DNA of 64,000 nt from Prostheceraeus crozeri (Eukaryota > Platyhelminthes > Polycladida > Euryleptidae), in the NCBI GenBank assembly GCA_907163375.1, contig CAJQUW010002096.1, forward strand, positions 310,001-374,000. The letters are read 5' to 3'. The notes under the pieces are model-generated. The model did not search any database. It was not told where the DNA came from and was given only the letters and a program-made list of their open reading frames with translations. Made by a program: the position numbers and the translations under genes. Shown here one piece after another: positions 10,175-19,524 of this stretch (its first letter is position 1; every line of letters begins with the position of its first letter).

Positions 10175-10671
10175 AGTAATGGGAAGAAGACCGTTCCAGG
10201 ACACCATAAAATTCAAAAAAATAGTATCTTTAAAAACGACACAAATTCATGAATTTGAACCCTTTTTCAGGTTTTTAAGACCTAAATACATGAATTTGGT
10301 CCATTCAAAAAGTACCATTTTTTCAAAAATGGTATTTTTAAAAACGACATAAATTCATGTATTTAGGTCTTAAAAACCTGAAAAAACGTCTAAATTCATG
10401 AATTTAGACCATATAAAAAATATCCAATTTTTCAAATTTTTCAAAATCTCAAGTTTGAGAATTACAATTTTTACCTTGAAAATCATGACCGCTCTAGGAC
10501 ACTAAAAAATTATAAAAGTTGAGAATCTCAAATTTGAGAATTACAATTTTCACCACTTAAATCATGACCGTTCTAGGACACTGAAAAAAATTATAAAAGT
10601 TAAGAATCTCAAATTCATGAATTTTATCCATTTTTCAGGTTTTTAAAATATATCATGTGACTAAAAATATT
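10175..10671 (+). repeat. Left terminal inverted repeat of the Polinton-like element
   Basis: It matches the right end in reverse from AGAAGACCGTTCCAGGACACC inward to GTGACTAAAAATATTT. Internally it contains palindromic AAATTCATGAATTTAGAC words and about two copies of an 80-bp unit with ATGACCGTTCTAGGACACT and TCTCAAATTTGAGAATTACA. Confidence 0.9.
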
Positions 10672-12189
10672 TGAAGTAATTGACATATTCTTAACAATAA
10701 GTTTAGGTACTTTTACAATTGTCATTCAATTGTAGAGAACATCTGCTTCTCGCATTTATGAATAAAAGGCATTTCAGTGTAAAGAGCTGTGTCCTCCAAC
10801 TCAAACATTTGAAAGGAAACAATGTATGAAAGAACAAACAGCTGCTACACCCACTTAGACATTTGTAAGACGTGAAATATATAACCAGCAAATCCTACTC
10901 CGGCTGCAATGCCGTGAAATAATACACAACAACAATAATCGATATGGCTATTTCAAACAATTGTGCTGAAGACTTATTTAATTTAACAGTGTTTCTTGTC
11001 AGTGAAGGTTGTGTCAAAACGCTCTCGTCATATATTTCTCAAAATGAGACAAGATCAATTTGAAGATAGGAGAAAACAATCGTTGCCAGGGAGGATGAAA
11101 AAATTACGGGAGGAATTGGAGAGGAATATATTTTGAGAGGTATGAATTTACAGATACCTTGAGTGATTTCATAGAGCCAAATGGTGGAGAGAATAATACA
11201 ATTGTAAACTTACACAAATTCTTGTTGCATGAAAAAAGAAACAATTCACTCTGTGTTATGTGTAAAATTTTTATCGGTAAGCACTATCTGCTCTCTGTTT
11301 GTGATAATGACAAGTCTTATTTTTATAGTCTCTTGAAGCAAAATCATATCAATTATTCACGCACCGAAGTTTCATTTGTTATGAAATTAGGTAAATTAGC
11401 AGACAAATTTCCTACGCTTTGTTGGGTGTCTGTTTCTCTTGTACTTTAAAAGTCACGACCTAATGTTAACGGAAGATTGACTTCATTGTGTAAAGCAATT
11501 ATGTGACATTCCAAATGATTCCATTCTTCTCCCAAACAATGGTGCGTCATTTAGCGATAATACCGCGCTGACATATTCAATGGAATTTGGATGTTAAACT
11601 CCGCTATTGTTATTGCGATACGGCCGCACGACACTTTATTTTCGTTTAGACCTATGCCATTCCATTATATTCTCTTGAATAATGGTGCGCCATTCAGCTA
11701 AAATACTTCGCCATTCAACTAATCAAATGACGCGCTGTGAAGAAAATTTATCATTCTTGAAACCCCTCTGTTTTATATGCAATGTAAATACAATAGAGTG
11801 TTTCAACCAATGAAACCTTGTCCACTCGTGGACAGAAATCCTATTGTTTAGAAAACTTGTATCTTATATGCAATTCTATTTTCTGTTTTATATGCAATGC
11901 TATTTTCTGTTTTATATGCAATGCTATTTTCTGTTTTATATGCAATGCTATTTTCTGTTTTATATGCAATGCTATTTTCTGTTTTCAATCATTTTCATTA
12001 TGTTGTTATATGACGTCATTTTTCTCTCATCCAATGAAACCTTGTCCACACGTGGACAAATTTACATGTATTTCAATGTATCCAAATTGAATGTATGCAA
12101 AGTGGATGTAACCAAATTGAAATATCCATGTGTTGTTTTTAATTTCTCATTAACGGGAATATAATAGAAACATTGTATCTTCTATAAAA
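10672..12189. other. Left arm of the Polinton-like element, no recognised gene
   Basis: AT-rich with one short open stretch near 11159-11449 containing CVMC and CDND. I cannot assign it to a known Polinton protein. A 24-bp tandem array lies at 11864-11983. An almost perfect palindrome, TGTCCAC-nn-GTGGACA, occurs at both 11820 and 12043 in the same ATGAAACCT context, bracketing that array. Confidence 0.4.
11864..11983. repeat. 24-bp tandem repeat, five copies
   Basis: TTATATGCAATGCTATTTTC recurs every 24 bp at 11864, 11888, 11912, 11936 and 11960. The first copy has one change. It creates spurious repetitive open frames and is not coding. Confidence 0.9.
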
Positions 12190-12375
12190 ATGAGAAACAT
12201 CAGGGACTTCCAAAAAAATATACAGCAAACAAAACCACGTCAAATTTCGATTTAAATGAGATTGCTAAGCAATTGGGAATAAAGAATTTTCACATATTGA
12301 TGAGTAATGAATTACTATTGATAAAAGATGTGCGAAACACTAACTCTACTAATACAATGCAACAATGTAAAGTTT
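12190..12375 (+). pseudogene. Partial second copy of the protease N-terminal region
   Basis: Part of this stretch is clearly similar to the first 45 codons of the protease gene at 12619 (both contain LGIKNFH). The similarity stops before the catalytic region. It looks like a diverged tandem remnant within the fossil element. Confidence 0.6.
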
Positions 12376-12411
12376 AAATTTAGATTAAATTAAATCATTT
12401 CAAAATTGAAT

Positions 12412-12590
12412 AAGTAGTAAAGAAAGACATCATTGTGGATCAGTTTTAAATCAATACCCCCCCCCAAGTAGTAAGGAAAGTCATCATTATAAAAATGTTT
12501 TAAATCAATACCCCCTTCTGACTAAGTAGTAAGGAAAGACATCATTAGAGAACAATTTTAAATCAATACCCCCCCTTCTGTCTTCTAGGG
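12412..12590. repeat. 54-58-bp tandem repeat, three copies, C-run ends
   Basis: AAGTAGTAAGGAAAGACATC begins units at 12412, 12466 and 12524. Each ends in TTTTAAATCAATACCCCC, with the C-run varying from five to nine. It lies immediately upstream of the protease gene and may affect its 5' region. Confidence 0.85.
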
Positions 12591-12618
12591 GTCCCTTAAG
12601 AAATTTTTTTATTATAAA

Positions 12619-13077
12619 ATGAGCAACATAAATGAGTTTTTGAAATTATATGGAACACAAACCACAACGAATTTCGACCTAAAGAAAATCGCTAATCGAT
12701 TGGGAATAAAGAATTTTCATGTTCTAATGAGAGACGAATTACAATTCCTAAAAAACAGGCCAACAGGAACCTTCAGTTCCCGGAACAAAGTTCCATCAAT
12801 AACTGTAAATTTCATAACAAATCTTCATACGTCAGATGAAAAAGGTGTACATTGGTCAGCAGGCGTTAAAAATCATCAGCAGAACTATTATTTTGATTCA
12901 TACGGTTTGCCCCCTACAAATGAAGTAAAAGAATTACTTGGAACGGGAACATACAATACGTTTCAAATTCAAACACCAGGCACTACCTATTGTGGACAAT
13001 TATGTTTATACGTTTTGTACAAATTACAAAAAGGAGTATCATTTCTAGATATTATGTTAGAGTTAAACAATCTATAA
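12619..13077 (+). CDS. Adenain-like cysteine protease (Polinton PRO), 152 aa
   Basis: Adenain-family proteases (C5/Ulp-like) mature capsid proteins in adenoviruses, adintoviruses and Polintons. The catalytic pattern is visible: His in VHWSAGV near residue 73, an acidic residue in YYFDSYG near residue 94, and the Cys helix in TTYCGQLCLYVLYKL near residues 122-134. Length is a little short of adenain (about 200 aa) but usual for Polintons. It is convergent with the integrase gene, only 11 bp separating their ends. An in-frame pair of GC hairpins (12766-12794) encodes TFSSRNKV in the N-terminal third. Confidence 0.85.
   Translation: MSNINEFLKLYGTQTTTNFDLKKIANRLGIKNFHVLMRDELQFLKNRPTGTFSSRNKVPSITVNFITNLHTSDEKGVHWSAGVKNHQQNYYFDSYGLPPTNEVKELLGTGTYNTFQIQTPGTTYCGQLCLYVLYKLQKGVSFLDIMLELNNL
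12766..12794. other. Paired GC-rich mini-hairpins inside the protease gene
   Basis: GGAAC-CTTCA-GTTCC (12766-12780) is followed one base later by GGAAC-AAA-GTTCC (12782-12794). The pair is in frame and absent from the partial N-terminal copy of the gene at 12190-12375. Confidence 0.7.
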
Positions 13078-13088
13078 CTCAAGCGAAG

Positions 13089-13748
13089 CTAAAGCTCTGT
13101 TTTCTGTAATTCATTTTGATAACAACGACCTCTGATATCCTCATTATCTAAATCTTTAATTTCATAAGTAATCGGATAACTTTGATTTATTTTAGAAACT
13201 TCAAATATTTCTTTAGTCCAATAGCCAACAAAGCCTTTTTCAAATTTATTCTTATATTTAAATATTCTAACTCTATCTCCAATTTTAAATTTCGGCTTAA
13301 GTTTCTGCAAATTCGGATTACTCTCATTCAAATTATTATTCTCGAATATTTTCTTTCGTACTAAATCAGGGTCGTCAGAAGCATTCTTTGGGGTTTCTTC
13401 AATACCAGAATGAACTTTATTATTGTACTCTTCTACAATTCCTGGTAATATCTTCAACCATTTCTGATTTCTTTGCTCAGTAAATTTCTTGAATAATTTA
13501 TTTTTTAACGTCCGATTGAATCTTTCTATCACTACGGCCTTCCCTGCATTTTCAGTTGAATAAACAATTTCAAATAGTGGCTGAACGTTTCGGTTATAAA
13601 ATTCCGACCCTTTATCAACAAACAACTTTTTTGGCTTTCTCTTACTTTCTTTAAAGATTATTTCAAACGCATATTTAACTGATAGACCACTTTTATTTTT
13701 TAAAGGTTTTACCCAAGCGTATCGTGTATATAAATCTATAACGGTCAA
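13089..13748 (-). CDS. Retroviral-type integrase, catalytic core and C-terminal domain
   Basis: Polintons insert with an rve-superfamily integrase related to that of LTR elements. The stretch shows TVIDLYTRYAWVKPL, then the second acidic residue in FVDKGSEFYN and the glutamate in VIERFNRTLKN, followed by YNNKVHSGIEETP, a conserved post-core segment. The C-terminal region (GDRVRIFKYK...YEIKDLDNEDIRG) resembles the SH3/chromo-like tail of these integrases. It lies head to tail with the PLA2-like stretch on the same strand. As part of the fossil element, its start is not assigned here. Confidence 0.85.
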   Translation of the reverse strand: MTVIDLYTRYAWVKPLKNKSGLSVKYAFEIIFKESKRKPKKLFVDKGSEFYNRNVQPLFEIVYSTENAGKAVVIERFNRTLKNKLFKKFTEQRNQKWLKILPGIVEEYNNKVHSGIEETPKNASDDPDLVRKKIFENNNLNESNPNLQKLKPKFKIGDRVRIFKYKNKFEKGFVGYWTKEIFEVSKINQSYPITYEIKDLDNEDIRGRCYQNELQKTEL

Positions 13749-13751
13749 TGC

Positions 13752-14405
13752 CTATTTATAATCTTTTTCATTCGGCATATGAATAAGATCAGCACTCCAA
13801 ATATCATCTTTATTAAATACTTTTACTTTCAATAAATATTTAGGCCTTCTGTATTCTTTATGAATTTCAGACGCGTAGGTTCGAGCGTTGCTCTCAGAGT
13901 TATTAGTTCGAGCGTTGCTCTCAGACAGCTTAGCTGTCGTTTCATTTAAACCCTGACCGAATAATATTTTAGCTTGTAAAGCTTTCTTAACAAACATTCT
14001 TTCAATTTTTTCTCTAAATGTAGGATTTTGAATACTATCTAATTCTTGAATCATCTTCTTATCAGCTGCATGTCGAGAACTTAGATCATGATTTCGATAA
14101 GCTAAATCATGCCTGTAAGCTGCGGCATCTACTCTATTTATCGGTTCTTCACCTGGTTTCGGATTATTATTCTCATCTAGTCTTATATCTAATCGAGTTC
14201 CTGGACCAGTATATGAATGACCAGGAAGATGTTTTTCTTTCGAATATTTACTCCAAATAAATCCAGGAAAGTTTTCTAATGTTTTTTGTATGTCACCTCT
14301 AATATGCTGACAGTTTGAGTTTTTATTTTTGTTTAATAGATAATTCAATAAACCTAAATTAGAAATTTTTAATTTAGTTAAATTTTCGGAATTTGTAGAA
14401 TTCAT
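13752..14405 (-). CDS. Parvovirus-type phospholipase A2-like domain protein
   Basis: Residues about 50-115 carry YTGPGTRLD, then a Pro/Asn-rich loop, PINRVDAAAYRHDLAYRNHD. This is the calcium loop and the catalytic HD-x2-Y signature of the PLA2 domain found in parvovirus VP1 and in some adintoviruses/Polintons, where it helps virions breach membranes. The stretch after residue 160 is a linker containing the duplicated SESNART segment, followed by RRPKYLLKVKVFN, which resembles the approach to an integrase core. The gene therefore sits immediately ahead of, and may belong functionally with, the integrase module. Confidence 0.75.
   Translation of the reverse strand: MNSTNSENLTKLKISNLGLLNYLLNKNKNSNCQHIRGDIQKTLENFPGFIWSKYSKEKHLPGHSYTGPGTRLDIRLDENNNPKPGEEPINRVDAAAYRHDLAYRNHDLSSRHAADKKMIQELDSIQNPTFREKIERMFVKKALQAKILFGQGLNETTAKLSESNARTNNSESNARTYASEIHKEYRRPKYLLKVKVFNKDDIWSADLIHMPNEKDYK
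13879..13938. other. GC-rich hairpin cluster with a 27-bp in-frame duplication
   Basis: GAGC-GTT-GCTC hairpins lie within a 20-bp unit repeated at 13879-13898 and 13906-13925 (period 27 bp, nine codons). They are followed by GACAGC-TTA-GCTGTC at 13924-13938. On the coding strand the duplicated part reads SESNART twice. Confidence 0.75.
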
Positions 14406-14476
14406 TTTAAAAGATAAAAAGAATTAAAAAGATAAAATAAATGTTTTACCTAATAGAACCAAAGGTCCTGAAGTTA

Positions 14477-15004
14477 TTACCGAATCATACTAGGACTTAG
14501 ATATATTCCAGAACCATCTTTAGTTTCTTTAATTTCAATTAAATCATCAACATTGTGGAGAATATTTTTAAGAACTCGTTTTCCTTCATCAACTAATTTT
14601 AATTTACTAATAAAATTATCTACTACTCCTTTTCCTTCGGGCGAAGCCCTGGAAGACATCTCCGATGTCCCTTCTCCCCTAGCAACTTTCTCTAACTCTC
14701 TATTATGTCGTTTTTGTTCTTCTAATGCTGCCTTCTCTGATTTATTTTTATTTACTGCTTGGACAATACCAGCTGTCCCACCTGCAACACTTCCTGCAGC
14801 TGCTATGCCTCCTATTATTAGTTGAATTAATGGGAGAATCCCGCCATTCTTTTCTTCTTGTAATTGAATATTCTCTATCATTGGTTTACTTATGTAATAC
14901 TTTTTTTTGTTAATAGTAATAGTTTTAGGGGTATTTTTGTCAACAATATTACGTAATTTTAATTCAGCAGTTTTATTATTATTATTACTTTTCGCTTGCG
15001 ACAT
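14477..15004 (-). CDS. Small membrane-associated virion-like protein, 175 aa
   Basis: One strongly hydrophobic Gly/Ala-rich segment (residues about 58-82, LIQLIIGGIAAAGSVAGGTA) follows a basic N-terminus (KTITINKKKYYISKP). A charged helix comes after it. Position between the PLA2-like and hexon-like genes suggests a minor virion or membrane-active protein, as in adintoviruses. This is inferred from context; I recognise no named domain. A GC double hairpin lies inside (14637-14669). Confidence 0.6.
   Translation of the reverse strand: MSQAKSNNNNKTAELKLRNIVDKNTPKTITINKKKYYISKPMIENIQLQEEKNGGILPLIQLIIGGIAAAGSVAGGTAGIVQAVNKNKSEKAALEEQKRHNRELEKVARGEGTSEMSSRASPEGKGVVDNFISKLKLVDEGKRVLKNILHNVDDLIEIKETKDGSGIYLSPSMIR
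14637..14669. other. GC-rich double hairpin, 18-nt form shared with the PolB gene
   Basis: GGGC-GAA-GCCC at 14639-14649 is followed five bases later by GACATC-TCC-GATGTC at 14655-14669. On the coding strand the first hairpin sits in TTCCAGGGCTTCGCCCGA, translated SRASP. The same 18 nt recur with one change in PolB (23524-23541). Confidence 0.8.
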
Positions 15005-15147
15005 TTTTAATAAAAAAATTTTAAGTTACGAAAATTTTAAGTTACGAAAAATTTTTAAGATATCAAAATTTTAATCTATTCTAGTTGTGAATAAATTTTT
15101 AAGTTAAGAATTTTTTAATCTATTCTAGTTATGAAAAAAAAATTAAA

Positions 15148-16482
15148 TTAATTTATTCTAGCCATCTTCCCATTAAGAACTTCAATAGAATATTTTACAT
15201 CTTCTAGCAATAAACCATAAGCCATCAATGAAGTTGTGGAATCTTTCTTTTCAATATTAATTGTTACATCACAACCATTTTTAATAATATCTTCAGATTG
15301 TGCACTTAAATCGAAACAGAAAATTGGATATAAATGTCTCCAATCTCCAGGAGCTAATTGTGGTTCAACTCCAAATTCTATACAAAGATTTCGATAAGAA
15401 TCATATCCTTCCATAAATTGATTATTGGTATCATCGAATCTTAATGGATCAATTGGATAACGGGTTTGATTTAATGAAACTTGTAAACTTCGAATTGTAT
15501 TAATATGGAAGATATTATTGTTCTTATCAAAACTTGGAGAATTATTTCTTTGAAAAGTTAGTAATAAATATCTTGGAGTATTCGAAGTTCTAGTAAAATG
15601 CCAGTTAAATCTTTGTTCGGAAAAAGTTACTGAACTACCAGTACGCTTTAGAAAATTTACTGGAATTGGTTTGTTAGTATTTAATCTTTTTGCAATAGCT
15701 GTTTCAATCTCTAAACTAGGAGTAATATGCTTAATCCACCATTCAAGTCTATCAATTTTTAAATATGCTTTTTTTCCAGTCTTACCAAAAAAGATTAATT
15801 CATTATTTGCTGTACGATGAATTATTAACTTAAATTTTAATTGATATGATATTTTATCATAATCTAAATATCCGAATAATGGAGACAATGACCAATTTAC
15901 TGTCTGTTTAGTTTTCTTGTTAAATTCACGTCTTTCTTTATATGCATCATTATTTGTTTTATTTAAATGTTTTGCAATATTTTCTACATCTTTCGCAATT
16001 CCTGCGGCATCTGTTCCAGCGTGAGTTAAATCATCAACAATTATACCATCATTAGTATCAGGAAACCAACCTTCGATTTCATGCTTTTTATTATTTTCAC
16101 CAATTGTTACAAATCTAAGCATTGTATCAATTACACCTGGAGAATCACTTATTGTTTCTATATTTTGAGTTGCAACATCTAAACGCATTTGTGTAAATAA
16201 TCTTGGAAAGAAATTATTCTCTAATGCAATATTATCGGTATCTGGTAATGGTGTTGTAAAATTGGCATCACTATATAAAGAATATTCACAGTGTAAAAAT
16301 GAATCAGGTAGATATATATAACTCTGCTGATTATCAACTTCAAAAATTAAATCACCTCCAGTATTTACTCTACTGGAAGATCCGGGATTCATAGCAATTC
16401 TTATATAGTCATTCTTTTTTTGATTGTAACTGACGAACGGAGGATCGTCTAATCTAAATTTATTTTCGATAAGCGAAGACAT
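15148..16482 (-). CDS. Major capsid protein, hexon-like (double jelly-roll), 444 aa
   Basis: Length, position and N-terminal style (RLDDPPFVSYNQKKNDYIRI...FEVDNQQSYIYLPDSFL) fit the hexon-like major capsid protein of Polintons and adintoviruses, which forms the trimeric capsid building block. Beta-strand-rich sequence runs throughout. Typical features are the early ESISDSPG-like segment (TISDSPGVIDTMLRF) and the RRNL-like loop before the C-terminal EFGVEPQLAPGDWRHLYPIFCFDLSAQ stretch. It is flanked by other virion-type genes on the same strand. The frame is open throughout. Confidence 0.8.
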   Translation of the reverse strand: MSSLIENKFRLDDPPFVSYNQKKNDYIRIAMNPGSSSRVNTGGDLIFEVDNQQSYIYLPDSFLHCEYSLYSDANFTTPLPDTDNIALENNFFPRLFTQMRLDVATQNIETISDSPGVIDTMLRFVTIGENNKKHEIEGWFPDTNDGIIVDDLTHAGTDAAGIAKDVENIAKHLNKTNNDAYKERREFNKKTKQTVNWSLSPLFGYLDYDKISYQLKFKLIIHRTANNELIFFGKTGKKAYLKIDRLEWWIKHITPSLEIETAIAKRLNTNKPIPVNFLKRTGSSVTFSEQRFNWHFTRTSNTPRYLLLTFQRNNSPSFDKNNNIFHINTIRSLQVSLNQTRYPIDPLRFDDTNNQFMEGYDSYRNLCIEFGVEPQLAPGDWRHLYPIFCFDLSAQSEDIIKNGCDVTINIEKKDSTTSLMAYGLLLEDVKYSIEVLNGKMARIN

Positions 16483-16550
16483 TTTTATAAAAAATAATTT
16501 GACTTTTTGTTTTTCTCACAGATAGAAAAAATTTTTACTAAAATATAATT

Positions 16551-16988
16551 TTAGAATTTTGCTAAACCATTACCTCTTATTTCTTCAATTGTTTTTTCAT
16601 TATTTTTACTATCACCCTCTACAGCTATGTTAGCAATTTTGTTTTTTGTTTCATCTGAAAGTTTTTTTAATTTTTTTAGTTCTTCAGAATCATTCTTGAG
16701 TTTACGAATAGCTTCTAGTTGTTTTAATTCGTTTTGTGATTTAACAGCATTTGATATTGCACTAGCTGTACTACCTATAGCAGCTGCTCCTTTTGCAGCA
16801 GATGTAATCAAATCTTTATTATTTTTAATTAAGTTAACGATACTACCAATACCAGAAAAGATGCCATCCCCTTCTTTTTGAACGGTTTCTCTATTATCAT
16901 AATGGTAAACCGGATTCATACGTGGTTCATGAGCAATTTTTTGATTTGAAGCAAATTGTTTAAGATTGTGTTTATAAATTATAGGCAT
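16551..16988 (-). CDS. Small Gly/Ala-helical virion-like protein, 145 aa
   Basis: The centre reads GDGIFSGIGSIVNLIKNNKDL then SAAKGAAAIGSTASAISNAV, an amphipathic Gly/Ala helix typical of small core or membrane-lytic capsid proteins of adintoviruses and Polintons. A charged coiled-coil-like segment (LKQLEAIRKLKNDSEELKKL) follows. It lies upstream of the hexon-like gene on the same strand. Function is inferred from context. Confidence 0.55.
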   Translation of the reverse strand: MPIIYKHNLKQFASNQKIAHEPRMNPVYHYDNRETVQKEGDGIFSGIGSIVNLIKNNKDLITSAAKGAAAIGSTASAISNAVKSQNELKQLEAIRKLKNDSEELKKLKKLSDETKNKIANIAVEGDSKNNEKTIEEIRGNGLAKF

Positions 16989-17038
16989 TTTTTAGTAATA
17001 AATTTGAATTTTGGGAAAAAATAAATTATAAAAAATGT

Positions 17039-17212
17039 TTATTTTTTGTTCTTAACTTTTACAGATTGCGTTTTTGGTTTAACTTGAACAGGAACCAAAC
17101 CTGCATCAATCATTCTTTTTATTCTATGATTTTCTTTCATAATATTTCTTTCTTTTATTAACTCTTCTAATTGTTTAATTCTTTTAAAATTATTAGCTCT
17201 AATTTTATCCAT
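17039..17212 (-). CDS. 57-aa protein sharing its N-terminus with the 274-aa protein at 26283
   Basis: A small frame starts at the ATG at 17210-17212 and ends at 17039. Its first 29 residues (MDKIRANNFKRIKQLEELIK and on) match 25 of 29 residues of the 274-aa protein encoded at 26283 on the other strand. The last 28 residues are Lys/Val-rich and different. The match shows it is a real coding segment and a paralogue, perhaps a short partner or a relic of duplication. Confidence 0.75.
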   Translation of the reverse strand: MDKIRANNFKRIKQLEELIKERNIMKENHRIKRMIDAGLVPVQVKPKTQSVKVKNKK

Positions 17213-17385
17213 TTTTAAAATTATATACTTTTATATTTTTAAATTTTTTTTAAAAATTATATTTATACTTTTATATTTTTAAAATTATATTTATATTTTT
17301 ATATTTTTTAAATTATATTTATATTTTTTATGATTTTTATTTTTTGTAGGTAAAAAATATTTAAGTTAATATTTACAATACTCGT

Positions 17386-18273
17386 TTAAGATTTACGTTT
17401 ATGAATATCTAACAACTTCGAGATAACTTTATTAATTGCTTGTTGCACTTTATCTATTGCATCAAGAAGCGTGTGATGTACTTTAATTTCTTTTTCAGTC
17501 ATTTCTAATTTTTTCTCACTTTTCTTTAATTCTGTTTTTAAAGCATTTAATTGAACTTTAAGACCATCTACTTTTCTTTTAACGGAATCTAACTGTTCTT
17601 TATTTTCTTTAGAGTTTTCTTGTAAATTTTTCTTTAATTCATTTTCTAAATTGATTTTAGGAGTTTTCTTTTTATCAACTTTTTCATTAAGTGATTTTAC
17701 TTCAATTTTCAAATGATTTATTTTCTTAATTTGTTGAGCAATTTTAGAACTCAATTCATTCACAATTTTTTGGAATGTAGTTTGTAACTGTTTTAAATTT
17801 TTTTTAATTCTTTCAGGTAGTTTTTCTATTTCATCTTCTAATTGTTCTTTTAACATTTTTATCTGATGTTTATTTTTAATGACTGCAGATTTTAAATTTA
17901 TAGAAAGTAATATTAAAATTTTTGATTGTTCAGAAATCTTTTTAAAAAGTTTTGCTATATCTGCTTCTAGCTTTCTATCCTTTTTATCAAGTTTTAATAA
18001 TTTTTCGTTTAATGATTTGTCATTAAGTTTTAGCAACTTTAATTCATTCATCAGTGGAACCATAACATCGTTTATATATTTTTCTTTTAAGTCATTGATT
18101 TGTGTATCAACATATTGTTTATTTGTCAACTCTGTATTTTGTTGCGGAAGAATAGAAAGATGTAATGGACCAGATAAAACGTCTCCAGTTTTCATGATAT
18201 AATTTTCTAGTTCTATTTCTGATTCACGATTATTCGGGATATATGCACCTCCACCAACATTTGGTAACATCAT
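17386..18273 (-). CDS. Fibre-like coiled-coil protein, 295 aa
   Basis: The N-terminal 60 residues contain KTGDVLSGPLHLS and ELTNKQYVDTQI, a motif pair common in tail-fibre and receptor-binding fibre proteins of many viruses and phages. Residues about 60-290 form an almost continuous heptad coiled coil rich in Lys, Leu and Glu. A capsid spike or fibre attached to the penton is a plausible role. It heads the minus-strand virion gene block and is divergent from the plus-strand zinc-finger gene. Confidence 0.65.
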   Translation of the reverse strand: MMLPNVGGGAYIPNNRESEIELENYIMKTGDVLSGPLHLSILPQQNTELTNKQYVDTQINDLKEKYINDVMVPLMNELKLLKLNDKSLNEKLLKLDKKDRKLEADIAKLFKKISEQSKILILLSINLKSAVIKNKHQIKMLKEQLEDEIEKLPERIKKNLKQLQTTFQKIVNELSSKIAQQIKKINHLKIEVKSLNEKVDKKKTPKINLENELKKNLQENSKENKEQLDSVKRKVDGLKVQLNALKTELKKSEKKLEMTEKEIKVHHTLLDAIDKVQQAINKVISKLLDIHKRKS

Positions 18274-18334
18274 TTTTAAACAATAAAAATAAAATTTTTT
18301 CTAATAAAAATAAAATTTTTTCTAATAAAAAAAA

Positions 18335-19161
18335 ATGGAAATGACTCAAATTTGTCAAGTTTGCAATATGCGTTTTTTAAATCAAACGCTATCATATTCT
18401 CATATGAAAAACACACCATGTGGTATGTATATGAATCAATTTCAACCTAATAATAGTATTCAACCTAATAATAGTATTCAACCTAATAATAGTATTCAGT
18501 ATAATAATAATATTCAATCAGAGCAACCATTACAAAGATTAAAGCATTTATTTATTTCAGATAAAGAACAAAATCTTTATACTGCTAGACAAAATAAACC
18601 TAGGCAAAATAATAATAATAATGTAGCACAAAATAATTAAGTAGCACAAAATAATCCTTTTGTTCAAAATAATAATGTAGCACAAAATAATTATGTTGAT
18701 AAAAATCAATTTGTTGAATGTAATAACAAAAAAATATGTTCTGGATGTAATAAAAATATAACGTCTAAAAATTTTGCACGTCATTTAAAATTATGCGAAC
18801 AACCAGAAGAGGTTAAAAAAAATAAAAAAGATAAATTAAAAGATCAGTTATTTCGTAATTGTAATAAATATTTTACAATTCAAGGAATTACTAATCATTA
18901 TAATTCTTGTATAAGTTCTATAAGACAATGTACAAGTTGTCAAATTACTAAACCTAAGACAGAGTTTTATGATAGTAAATATCAGTGTAAGGATTGTTTA
19001 AAAGAAAAAGTTAAATGTAGAGGTTGTCAAAAAATTATATTAAAGAAAAATTTTCAGCGACATGTAACACTGTGTCCAAAACTTAATCAACATAATAATC
19101 AATATAATAATAATTTATATCAAAATAATAATTTATATCAAAACAATAATAATTTATATTA
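18335..19161 (+). pseudogene. Asn-rich zinc-finger gene locus of the element, broken
   Basis: The start shows C-x2-C-x12-H (CQVCNMRFLNQTLSYSH). An Asn/Gln-rich region follows, with an 18-bp tandem duplication encoding QPNNSI three times (18440-18500). Further paired-Cys/His modules (CSGCNKN..., CRGCQKI...RHVTLC) occur down to about 19080. The locus looks like one zinc-finger gene with about one break. Nucleic-acid binding is inferred. Confidence 0.5.
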
Positions 19162-19524
19162 GATAAAATTACTTTTATTATTAAAATAGTCTTATATATT
19201 TAAATAGTTGTATTTCTACTAAAATAGTTGTATTTCTACTAAAATAATCTTATATATATTAAAATATTTGTATTTCTACTAAAATAATCTTATATATATT
19301 AAAATATTATTTTTTTATAAAGAATAAAATATTATTTTATTAAAATATTCTTAAGCATTCCGGAAGAGAGGAGAGGACTAAAAATACTTCTTTTGAGTAT
19401 AGGAACAAAAATTCCGACACATTCCGGAGGTTCTACAGAGGTTAAAAACACTCATAAGAGTGTAAGAATGCGAGTCCGGAATTAAAAAATAATAATTCCT
19501 AAATTTTTATTTTAAAAATATTAA
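19162..19524. promoter_or_regulatory. Intergenic block with hairpins and repeated TTCCGGA words
   Basis: The first part is an AT-rich run of ATTTCTACTAAAATA repeats. At 19355-19480 it becomes GC-richer, with TTCCGGA or TCCGGAA three times and two hairpins (ATACT...AGTAT at 19384-19400; ACACTC-ATAA-GAGTGT at 19448-19463). It precedes a plus-strand gene and may hold regulatory or packaging signals. Confidence 0.4.

Noticed and set aside
11818-12164. Overlapping repetitive frames encoding CFICNAIF and YFLFYMQC repeats
   Set aside because: They arise from the 24-bp tandem repeat, whose length is a multiple of three and so keeps several frames open.
14553-18202. Plus-strand frames opposite the membrane, small virion and fibre genes
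   Set aside because: They are antisense shadows; the minus-strand frames carry the recognisable proteins and start signals.
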